Shown: positions 1-6,395 of the stretch, one piece after another
Position numbering within the stretch: the stretch's first letter is position 1
Layout: each line of letters starts with the position of its first letter
Source: Candidatus Poribacteria bacterium
Lineage (GTDB): Bacteria; Poribacteria; WGA-4E; WGA-3G
Reading direction: 5' to 3'
NCBI GenBank assembly: GCA_009835515.1
Contig: VXXH01000769.1
Coordinates: 1 to 15,699 of the forward strand
DNA length: 15,699 nt
The notes under the pieces: generated by a model
Told to the model about the DNA's origin: nothing
What the model saw: only the letters and a program-made list of their open reading frames with translations
Database searches by the model: none
Made by a program: the position numbers and the translations under genes

Positions 1-3
1 GTT

Positions 4-1026
4 TTATTTAAGCACGTTTTCTTTACCGGGTGTAGTTTGGACCTGTTTGAGTTTGCCACTACCGTTCGGCCATCTGCCGAGTGCAACATCCTTCTCCTGT
101 TTTTCAAATACAACTGCATCAAGCACTTGATTGCCGCGTGTATCGGTATCAACAAGCATAACAGTTTCACCGTTACGAGACAACTTAAAGTTGGCATGCA
201 GCCCTGCCTTGGCTTTACCATCTTCATCTAACCACACAAGAATATAGCCGTGTGCAGGAATCGAGGTATCCTCTGGGAATGCCCATTTTTTGAGATTGTC
301 GATCTTATCTGTCAAATACATGCCAGTAAGTTCCACTGTATTATCGCTGAGATTGTGGAGTTCAAGCCAGTCTTCGTATTGTCCTTGTGGATCAGCGATG
401 CTCTGGGTATTGACTGCCATCAATTCATTAATGACGACAGCACTCTCTTTCGCAACCGGAATACCGACTTGATATTGCGCGGATCCCTGTTCCGCGCGGG
501 CTGGTGAAAAAGTGGTTGTACCGTGCGTCTTCACCGCATTCGCCTCAATATAATAATAGACTGTGGTACCTGCTGGAAAAGCGGGGATGCGTCCAACAAA
601 ACGCTCCTTTTCTTTTGTCATCGTGATCTGCTTAAAAACGGTGTGCCGGTCAGGCCTATAATACAACGAAACCGAATCAGGTGCACCAATTGAATTGTTA
701 CCAATTTTCGGAGGTTGAGTTAAGACAGAAACCACAATAGGTTGATTGGTTACTGTTTTCGGAGGTTGAGTTAAGACAGAAGCCGCGATAGGTTGATTGG
801 CTACTGCACGTCTGATGTGAACGGCCGTAATTTTGGGTGTCGGTTTGTTGAGCTCTGGATGATTGTTGAGATACTCACGGCGTTCGTTGACAAAACGCTT
901 GAGGTCCGCGGGGACACCGGTCACAAATTCTTGGTATCCGTACAATGTCTTGTTGTACTTCTGTATCAATAAGGGTCTGGTATTCTTTGATAATTGGTTC
1001 CAACACTTCCCAATCCAGCCATTCAT
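4..1026 (-). CDS. CotH protein C-terminal part with lamin-tail domain (after frameshift)
   Basis: This reading frame continues the CotH gene after a net +1 (or -2) frame change near 940-965, so its nominal ATG at 1026 is probably not a real start. Residues from about 26 (KTLYGYQEF...) restore the end of the CotH domain, including DLKRFVNERREYL. A linker follows with two copies of a 17-residue unit (about 77-110, core SVLTQPPK). Next is a small beta domain (about 114-188, with VYYYIEA), and then a lamin-tail domain (197-338) showing INELMAVN, DWLELHNLSD, LTGMYLTD and the closing GRWPNGSG/TPGKEN. Lamin-tail domains on secreted bacterial proteins are thought to mediate surface or matrix attachment. 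Joined to the upstream frame, the protein would be about 835 residues. It has no independent ribosome binding site. If the break is real, the lamin-tail part is probably not translated. Confidence 0.8.
   Translation of the reverse strand: MNGWIGKCWNQLSKNTRPLLIQKYNKTLYGYQEFVTGVPADLKRFVNERREYLNNHPELNKPTPKITAVHIRRAVANQPIAASVLTQPPKTVTNQPIVVSVLTQPPKIGNNSIGAPDSVSLYYRPDRHTVFKQITMTKEKERFVGRIPAFPAGTTVYYYIEANAVKTHGTTTFSPARAEQGSAQYQVGIPVAKESAVVINELMAVNTQSIADPQGQYEDWLELHNLSDNTVELTGMYLTDKIDNLKKWAFPEDTSIPAHGYILVWLDEDGKAKAGLHANFKLSRNGETVMLVDTDTRGNQVLDAVVFEKQEKDVALGRWPNGSGKLKQVQTTPGKENVLK
705..806 (-). repeat. Two-copy 51-bp tandem repeat within the CotH linker
   Basis: Two direct copies of a 51-bp unit lie at 705-755 and 756-806, differing at only a few positions. 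The unit is a multiple of three and encodes a 17-residue Pro/Gln/Val-rich linker segment (core VLTQPPK), so copy-number change would keep the frame. It lies between the CotH domain and the beta/lamin-tail domains. Confidence 0.85.
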
Positions 1027-2503
1027 CTACAACGGTCCGGACATGTGCGAGATAGCGGGCACGCCACTCTGGGTTTGAGAGCAATCGGTTGATAAGTGGA
1101 CGCGCAGCATTATCTTCATGCGCGATAGGGGATACCATTCCATTCTCCAAATCACCCCATGACCAACCGCCGGGGCCTCCACCCCCAGGCCCCCCGCGTC
1201 CCGATCGACCAAATCTGAAGCTTTCGTTGTTATCATGCGGTATAAGATGGAATTTACCGTTGACATCTTGATAGATAGCGTAATCGCCGCCTTTGTGGAT
1301 GTACCCGTCATCGTCCATAAAGACGTTTGAGACTGCAAGCTGCCACAACACCTGGTCAATATTGAGTATAGATGGAAGCTTTTCCATAAGTTCTGCGTCA
1401 GAGGTTGTTTCATCAAGCATTTTGCAGAGGGCAATGAGACCCTCCCAAGGATTTTCAACGTTGCTGGTTTTAAGTTGATACGTTTCCTGATACGCTGTCG
1501 GATCGTCGCCTGCATAGACCAAGGCACCACCTCTACCGGGACCTACTTTCCAGCGGATACCGCCTTTTGTGCCGAACCACTCGGCGAGGAAATCTTTATT
1601 GTATTGTTGGAGATTGATATAGACCCCCCAATTTTCGCCGTTGATAACCAGTTTCACAAGGTTCGTTTTCATCGCAGGGATGTAGTCGCGCGCGATGCGA
1701 TTGTAGAGCACTTCACGGAGAAAAGAGCCATCGACATGTCCGTTCAAGAGGTTAAGGGTTTTGTATCCGTAGAGGCGTTGCCCATCTTCGCCGTAATCGA
1801 CAGCGATGTTGAACGATTTTTTTTCTGACCGAACCGTAAAGTAGGAAGAGGTACCGCGAAAGTGGACACCGACATCGGAGTAGACCTTCCCATCAACAAT
1901 AAGATCGGCAGGCACCTCAACATCCGTGCGGTAAAACGCATTCATCTGTTCGGACCAATCTTTATGGTGGAATCGGAGATAGAGGGTACGGAGTGTTTCA
2001 GCGCCGTAGAGTGAGGGTGAACCCTCTGGTATAGAGGCGAGGCTTGTCTGGACATCGTTCTGAACACTGCTGTGCAAATTTTCCTTGTTCAGTAGTGTAA
2101 TAGTGCCGCCGCCGCGAGTCTCCAGGGCGGCTTGTCGTTCAGCACCGGTTAATTTTCCGTCTTTGTCTGTATCAAACTTATCAACTATTTTTTCAGCGGG
2201 TCGCGGTCCACCGCGTCCACCACCAAATGGCGGCATTCCGCCGGGGCCTCTATCAAAAGGGGTGTTGGTTTGCATCTTTTCAATCTCTTCGCGGCTGAAT
2301 TTGTCCCCTGTAAACGCTTCTAAACCTGTGACTCGGAGCCTGAGGTCATCCTCTTCATCGCTCAGTTTACCGTCTCCATTGAGGTCAAACCGTTTCTGTT
2401 CATCTGTAAGTTTTGACGATTGTTGATTGTCTTGAGCACTCACGTGCATCGTCCAACCGGTAGTTATTAGCATAAGAAGTATTATTATTTTAAGATGTTT
2501 CAT
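875..2503 (-). CDS. CotH kinase-family secreted protein, N-terminal part (frame-broken)
   Basis: This is the 5' part of a secreted CotH-like protein. CotH proteins are atypical protein kinases first known from spore coats, and many secreted bacterial homologues have no assigned substrate. The start is ATG at 2503 with AAGGAG at 2510-2515. Residues 1-23 form a signal peptide ending VSA. Two canonical EF-hand loops follow, at 40-51 (DLNGDGKLSDEE) and 111-122 (DTDKDGKLTGAE). The CotH domain spans about 170-515, with KKSFNI, the LNLLNG region, LREVLYNRIARD, the Asp-rich DDDGYIHKGGDYA and IPHDNNESF, where the metal-binding region of the fold is expected. Gly-rich inserts lie at 85-100 and 433-450. 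The natural frame ends near residue 519; the last 23 residues are out-of-frame read-through, because the expected continuation lies in the next frame, encoded by the segment ending at position 4. A sequencing error or a recent mutation would both fit. Confidence 0.85.
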   Translation of the reverse strand: MKHLKIIILLMLITTGWTMHVSAQDNQQSSKLTDEQKRFDLNGDGKLSDEEDDLRLRVTGLEAFTGDKFSREEIEKMQTNTPFDRGPGGMPPFGGGRGGPRPAEKIVDKFDTDKDGKLTGAERQAALETRGGGTITLLNKENLHSSVQNDVQTSLASIPEGSPSLYGAETLRTLYLRFHHKDWSEQMNAFYRTDVEVPADLIVDGKVYSDVGVHFRGTSSYFTVRSEKKSFNIAVDYGEDGQRLYGYKTLNLLNGHVDGSFLREVLYNRIARDYIPAMKTNLVKLVINGENWGVYINLQQYNKDFLAEWFGTKGGIRWKVGPGRGGALVYAGDDPTAYQETYQLKTSNVENPWEGLIALCKMLDETTSDAELMEKLPSILNIDQVLWQLAVSNVFMDDDGYIHKGGDYAIYQDVNGKFHLIPHDNNESFRFGRSGRGGPGGGGPGGWSWGDLENGMVSPIAHEDNAARPLINRLLSNPEWRARYLAHVRTVVDEWLDWEVLEPIIKEYQTLIDTEVQQDIVRIPRICDRCPRGPQAFCQRTP

Positions 2504-2521
2504 TGTATTCTCCTTTTTGGG

Positions 2522-2693
2522 GCTTACGCAAAATTAGGGGATTACGCCTATCATCATACGGTAGGTGCGGTTAGGAATGCAGATCACAAGAAATCCGCAG
2601 AAATACCCAAGCAAAACACCCAGCAAAAACGCCCCTTATCAGGGGGCAGGTGAGTACACCGCAAAACCGCGCCTACAAGGGAGTTGCGTAAGT
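2522..2693. mobile_element. MITE-like inverted-repeat element without coding capacity
   Basis: The element is bounded by perfect 9-bp inverted ends, CTTACGCAA at 2523-2531 and TTGCGTAAG at 2684-2692. It has a second nested inverted pair, GTAGGTGCGGTT at 2561-2572 against AACCGCGCCTAC at 2665-2676 (11 of 12 match). No ORF of note lies inside. It fills most of the gap between the DUF4956 gene and the CotH gene, and its left end is only about 7 bp from the CotH ribosome binding site. The two-level symmetry and lack of a gene suggest a non-autonomous mobile element or a dispersed hairpin repeat. A target duplication is not clear. No second copy occurs in this window, so mobility is inferred. Confidence 0.55.
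2625..2647 (-). terminator. Intrinsic terminator inside the inverted-repeat element
   Basis: On the minus strand the sequence reads GCCCC, a 7-nt loop, GGGGC, then GTTTTTG: a 5-bp GC-only stem followed by a T run. It faces transcription arriving from the DUF4956 gene and lies 122 bp upstream of the CotH start, so it should separate the two genes transcriptionally. The stem is short, so efficiency is uncertain. Confidence 0.5.
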
Positions 2694-2754
2694 CCTATTA
2701 ATCTTAAGACTTGTTTCGTATAGAAAAGTTCGGATTTTCCGTGGTGGCTGTGTC

Positions 2755-3414
2755 TTATTCTTTATCCATTCTCACCTCTGTGAGATTTTCAATCTGCGAG
2801 AGTTCGTTAAAAAAGGTGAGCCACTCTTGCGGGTTCACTAATTTGACCCTGAAAGTCAGTTCAACCATCTGCGATTTTTTGATCCGTTTTTCAAGTAGAC
2901 GTTCGTAAATCAAGTATTTGTCGAAGACAGAACGATAAACAGTTTCAAAACTCCGATCGGGTGGCAGACAGAATTCTAAACTAAATTCGTTATCGTTCCC
3001 AAAGCGTTGATGCCAATGGTACATGCAGAGGATAATGATACCGATGAGGAATGTCGCCAGAATCGCGACAGATGGATTGCCAGCACCGACCGCCATACCA
3101 ACAGCTAAGGCATAAAAAACAAAACCGATATCCCGCGGGTCTTGGATAGCAGTACGGAACCGAATAATGGACAGCGCGCCGACTAAACTAAACGCCCGTG
3201 CGATGCTGTCCCCGATGATCACCATCACGACAGAAATCAGCATACATAGGATGATGAGCGTGTCGGTAAACGATTTTTGTGGGACTTTGGTGTGTGTCCA
3301 CTGGTAGATATTAACAATGAAAATGCCCAGTGCGAACGAAAGTAACAACCTAAGCGCATCAGTACCAAGTGTTATAAGCGACGGTATCGTTAAAAATTCA
3401 AATAATGTGTTCAT
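2755..3414 (-). CDS. DUF4956 family membrane protein
   Basis: This is an integral membrane protein of 219 residues with no known biochemical role. Hydrophobic segments fall at about 20-38, 50-67, 97-112 and 114-131. The family signature GALSIIRFRTAIQDPRDIGF is at 79-98. A soluble C-terminal half (about 140-219) follows and ends in an alpha/beta segment. The start is taken as ATG 3414. An in-frame TTG at 3465 would add 17 polar residues but has no ribosome binding site. ATG 3414 has only an AGGA immediately before it, so the start is not firm. From general knowledge, DUF4956 genes often sit beside CotH genes and a VTC-type polyphosphate polymerase. Here CotH is next downstream but no VTC gene is in the window. 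The terminator in the intervening element suggests the two genes may not be co-transcribed. Confidence 0.85.
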   Translation of the reverse strand: MNTLFEFLTIPSLITLGTDALRLLLSFALGIFIVNIYQWTHTKVPQKSFTDTLIILCMLISVVMVIIGDSIARAFSLVGALSIIRFRTAIQDPRDIGFVFYALAVGMAVGAGNPSVAILATFLIGIIILCMYHWHQRFGNDNEFSLEFCLPPDRSFETVYRSVFDKYLIYERLLEKRIKKSQMVELTFRVKLVNPQEWLTFFNELSQIENLTEVRMDKE

Positions 3415-3446
3415 TCCTATTTGCCAATTAGAGATTTGTACAAGTA

Positions 3447-3463
3447 GTCTACCACAATTAGAC
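3447..3463. promoter_or_regulatory. Short inverted repeat upstream of the DUF4956 gene
   Basis: GTCTA at 3447-3451 is matched by TAGAC at 3459-3463 with a 7-nt spacer. It lies 33-49 bp upstream of the ATG at 3414. It could be a small operator or a leader hairpin. I see no convincing -35/-10 pair beside it, so its function is open. Confidence 0.2.
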
Positions 3464-3588
3464 AAATTTGTGTGTAAATTGTTGAAAAACTGTGTTACGG
3501 AATAGGTTGAAGCAGATTTGATGCTATCGTCTGGGGGTTACCTGATAGTTCTATCCTTTTTCAGGGGATATTCTGTACAATACTTATT

Positions 3589-3609
3589 CAGAGGCGACTT
3601 TCGCTTCTG
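3589..3609 (-). terminator. Hairpin downstream of the iron permease gene, possible terminator
   Basis: On the minus strand CAGA-A-GCGA-AAG-TCGC-C-TCTG folds into a stem of two 4-bp blocks around one mismatch with a 3-nt loop, 36 bp after the permease stop codon. It has no T run, so it may be a 3'-end stabiliser or factor-dependent end rather than a classical terminator. The remaining 230 bp between the permease and DUF4956 genes hold another small inverted repeat, GATAG-TT-CTATC near 3544-3555, and no ORF that I would call. Confidence 0.3.
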
Positions 3610-3644
3610 TTCCGTAAAGAGCTATACGATCAATTGTCCCTACT

Positions 3645-5255
3645 TTATATTTCTTCTTCCTGACGAATCAAGACACTGACAAATACCCCGGAAAAGAGCA
3701 GAATCGCGAGTGCATAAGGTGCTGCTTCAGCGAACATGGCTTCAGTTGTGTAGCTCCAGACATTGAGAGCAAGTGTTTCGTATCCAGCAGGGGATAAGAG
3801 GAAGGTGAGAGGGAGTTCTTTCATTGTTGCGAGGAAAACCAAAGCAGTGGCGGTGAGCATACCGCGCATAAGAATCGGGAAAAGCGTTCTAAAAAACGCT
3901 TGTATACGTGGATACCCAAGCGAGCGCGCTGCCTCCTCTAAGTTCGGTGAGGCTTGGTAGAGCGAGCTTCGGACCGGTCCGATCGCCTCCGCGAGAAAGT
4001 GTAAAGTACACGCGTAGATGAGTACAGGTAGTGTCTTGTAGATAAATGACGCGGTGTGTAAAAGAAAAAAGATGAGTGATAGCGCGAATGCAAGTGGGGG
4101 TATAGCGTAAACGACGTAACCTACACGCTCTAACGCATTTGAGATGCGCGATGGGTGTCGAACCCCTATATAAGCGAACGGCACTGCCAGAAGTGCACAC
4201 AGAATCCCCGCAGGTATTGCCACCGACAACGAACCGATGAGCGCGTTTAAAAGCCCTTGTAATGCTTTCGGATCAAAGCCTCTGAATATCCAAAGGAAGA
4301 TAGCACCAGCGGGCACAACTACAGTTACAAACGCCACCAAGCTGAGGTAAAGATGCGCTGGCGTGTGCCACGTGCCGAGTTGAATCTGCGACAATTGGCG
4401 AGAAGTACCGCGCCCGGCACGGTGGAGTGCCACCCTATTTAACAACTTTGCTTCAAGATAGAGTAGGCACGCGGTAAAGGCGAGAAGCATCAAAGCAAGC
4501 CACGCCGCATAGACATGTTCAAAGGAGAGCATGTATTCTGTGTAAAGTGCGTAACTAAAGGTTTCATAGCGCATCAGCGATACAACGCCAAAGTCGCCGA
4601 GGACATGTAGGCTAATGAGAAGTCCGCTTGCATAAAAAGCAGGGCGGAGTTGGGGCAGGATAACAAGAAAAAAAGTCTGGTGAGACTTGTAGCCGAGGCT
4701 CCGAGCGGATTCTTCAAGACTCGGATCGAGTCCTAACAAGGCGGTGCGTAGGTTCAGAAAGAGGTAGGGACTCGTGTAGGCACTGAGTGCGAGGAGCGCG
4801 CCCCAGTACCCACTAAGGCGTGGGATACTTGTGCCGAATAACTGTGCGACAATCCCGGTATTTCCACCGAGTGCCAACAACGCATAAGCCATCACATAAC
4901 CCGGAATAGCGAGCGGTAGCGCGCACAGCACCGTGAAGAGTCGTCTACCTTTTAGGTTTACTCGACTCGTTAACCATGCCGCTGGCGTTGCTATGAGCAG
5001 ATCAAGAACGAGGACCCCTACCGTCAGCAGCAGCGTATTGAGGAACAGCCTTGCGTTTCGCCAGCGGAAGACAATATCGACAAGCGCACTGCCTTCCGCT
5101 GAAAACGCTTTGGTAAGCAGGTAAACCAACGGGATGAGACCGCCAATGCCTACCATAACAATCGGAATGCCTGCCACGACAGCAGACATAGAAAAATAAC
5201 GGTGTGTGTTTTTAACGTGGGCATTCAATTCCGGTCGTCCTAACCTCTCCAGCAA
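3645..5255 (-). CDS. Fe(III) ABC transporter permease, fused two-domain type (FbpB-like)
   Basis: This is the inner-membrane permease of an iron(III) importer of the FbpB/FutB class, where two six-helix permease halves are fused in one chain. The 536-residue length is normal for that class. Each half carries the cytoplasmic EAA loop that contacts the ATPase: EESARSLGYKSHQTFF at about 181-196 and EEAARSLGYPRIQAFF at about 440-455, both followed by the usual proline. It follows the binding-protein gene by 12 bp, so the two are surely co-transcribed. The start is uncertain. TTG at 5255 has no ribosome binding site. TTG at 5228 (residue 10) has TTAGGA nine bases upstream. ATG at residue 23 stands just before the first helix. 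No ATP-binding subunit follows, so the energising protein must come from elsewhere in the genome or be shared. Confidence 0.9.
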   Translation of the reverse strand: MLERLGRPELNAHVKNTHRYFSMSAVVAGIPIVMVGIGGLIPLVYLLTKAFSAEGSALVDIVFRWRNARLFLNTLLLTVGVLVLDLLIATPAAWLTSRVNLKGRRLFTVLCALPLAIPGYVMAYALLALGGNTGIVAQLFGTSIPRLSGYWGALLALSAYTSPYLFLNLRTALLGLDPSLEESARSLGYKSHQTFFLVILPQLRPAFYASGLLISLHVLGDFGVVSLMRYETFSYALYTEYMLSFEHVYAAWLALMLLAFTACLLYLEAKLLNRVALHRAGRGTSRQLSQIQLGTWHTPAHLYLSLVAFVTVVVPAGAIFLWIFRGFDPKALQGLLNALIGSLSVAIPAGILCALLAVPFAYIGVRHPSRISNALERVGYVVYAIPPLAFALSLIFFLLHTASFIYKTLPVLIYACTLHFLAEAIGPVRSSLYQASPNLEEAARSLGYPRIQAFFRTLFPILMRGMLTATALVFLATMKELPLTFLLSPAGYETLALNVWSYTTEAMFAEAAPYALAILLFSGVFVSVLIRQEEEI

Positions 5256-5267
5256 GGTTTACCATTT

Positions 5268-6278
5268 CTATAGAATTTCGACGCGCCGCAGTAAATTGAC
5301 TGTGCCGTCAAGATCATCCATTTCATTTAGGTTGAATGTAGGGGCGAGTTGGAGCAGCTCGGATAACGGTAACAGATTGGCATTCGGAATTACACCATCG
5401 ATGACAGGGTATTCAAATACGTCGCTGGTAAAGTACTGCTGTGCTTTAGCGGATAACAAAAACTCCACTAACTTCAAGGCTGATTCCTTGTTCTTACTAC
5501 TCTTTAGCAGTCCAATACCGGCAACATTGACGAGGTTACCCGGATCATCTGCCTGAAAGAAGGTTTGTGCGGCGGGAAAATTAGAGTTCCCTTTCTTGAA
5601 ACGGAGGAGGTAATAGTGGTTCGGCAAACCGAGATCAATTTCGCCTGCAGCGAGTGCCTCTATAATGGGTGTATTTTTGGCGTATTTTTTGGCACCGTTT
5701 GCCTTCATTCCGCGTAACCATTCCTCTGCTTTTTCTTCTCCTACTTGCATACGCAAGGAAGTGACAAATGCTTGGAAAGACGCATTGGTTGGTGCCCAAC
5801 CGACCCTATTTTTCCACACCGGTTGTGTTAAATCGAAAACACTCTTGGGAAGTTCTTCCATTTTAACGCGTTCTGGGGAGTACGCGAGCACGCGCGCTCT
5901 GCCACTTGTCGCGACCCAGAAGCCATCGGCATCGCGGAAATCCGAAGGCACTTTAGTGAGTATAGATTCCGGCAGTTTTTCAAACATCGCCTTTTTACTA
6001 ACTGCACCGAGTGCACCAGCATCTTGCGCCCAAAAGAGTGCAGCGGGGCTTTTGTCGCCCTCTGTTAAGAGCGTAGCGGCCAATTGTGTCGTATTGGCGT
6101 AACTTACCTTCACTTGGATACCGGTCTCTTTTTCAAACTGCTTGATAATCGGTTCAACGAGGCTCTTGCTGCGTCCGGAATAGATGGTTAGGGTTTCAGC
6201 GTGAACTGTCCCGATGGCGGTGAATAAGAGCAAAATTGGCAAAACGTAATTAAACAAACGCAATCTGTTGTTAAACAT
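5268..6278 (-). CDS. Fe(III) ABC transporter substrate-binding protein (FbpA/FutA-like)
   Basis: This is a periplasmic ferric-iron binding protein of 336 residues. The start is ATG 6278, supported by AAAGGAG six to seven bases upstream and by a clean signal peptide (1-27, ending VHA). The longer in-frame extension to 6353 lacks both. The mature protein begins ETLTIYSGRSKSL, the usual first strand and loop of this family. The adjacent tyrosines Y222 and Y223 (in NHYYLLRF) match the paired Tyr ligands for Fe(III) in FbpA-type proteins. WKNRVGWAP at 155-163 and the later GIGLLKSSKN and ALKLVEFLLS segments are also typical. The gene sits between the multicopper oxidase (upstream) and its permease (12 bp downstream). 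A thiamine or other anion ligand is possible for the wider fold, but the Tyr pair and neighbours favour iron. Confidence 0.9.
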   Translation of the reverse strand: MFNNRLRLFNYVLPILLLFTAIGTVHAETLTIYSGRSKSLVEPIIKQFEKETGIQVKVSYANTTQLAATLLTEGDKSPAALFWAQDAGALGAVSKKAMFEKLPESILTKVPSDFRDADGFWVATSGRARVLAYSPERVKMEELPKSVFDLTQPVWKNRVGWAPTNASFQAFVTSLRMQVGEEKAEEWLRGMKANGAKKYAKNTPIIEALAAGEIDLGLPNHYYLLRFKKGNSNFPAAQTFFQADDPGNLVNVAGIGLLKSSKNKESALKLVEFLLSAKAQQYFTSDVFEYPVIDGVIPNANLLPLSELLQLAPTFNLNEMDDLDGTVNLLRRVEIL

Positions 6279-6307
6279 TATGTCTCCTTTGATAAACTGA
6301 ATGGGTG

Positions 6308-6330
6308 TACACCGGATCGAAACCGGTGTA
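6308..6330 (-). promoter_or_regulatory. 8-bp perfect hairpin in the leader of the iron-binding protein gene
   Basis: TACACCGG at 6308-6315 and CCGGTGTA at 6323-6330 are perfectly complementary with a 7-nt loop. The hairpin lies 30 bp upstream of the ATG at 6278 and 66 bp after the oxidase stop. There is no T run on the minus side, so it is not a typical terminator. It may be an operator, or an RNA hairpin that sets the relative expression of the oxidase and the transporter. Confidence 0.4.
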
Positions 6331-6395
6331 AATTTTGTCAGATACAGCAGCAAAAAGTTCGGAGTTATTGCACAGATGCAGAGTGTCCCGTTTTG

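Noticed and set aside
705..806. CRISPR-like repeats
   Set aside because: Only two directly abutting 51-bp copies without spacers, in frame within a coding region.
940..965. Programmed ribosomal frameshifting to join the CotH and lamin-tail frames
   Set aside because: There is no slippery heptamer or stop-codon-based +1 site at the switch, and the upstream frame runs 23 codons past it. Mutation or sequencing error is simpler.
2085..2426. 113-residue plus-strand ORF opposite the CotH N-terminus
   Set aside because: It is Ser/Pro-rich antisense reading of the Gly-rich and EF-hand coding region, with no ribosome binding site.
3415..3465. TTG start for the DUF4956 gene at 3465
   Set aside because: No ribosome binding site precedes it, the added residues are polar and unlike the family, and it would cover the inverted repeat at 3447-3463.
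3889..4200. 103-residue minus-strand ORF inside the iron permease gene
   Set aside because: It overlaps the permease in another frame, is Arg/Cys-rich and low in order, and has no family resemblance.
6279..6353. Longer N-terminus for the iron-binding protein
   Set aside because: ATG 6278 has AAAGGAG at the right distance and begins a clean signal peptide; the extension would place 25 residues in front of it.
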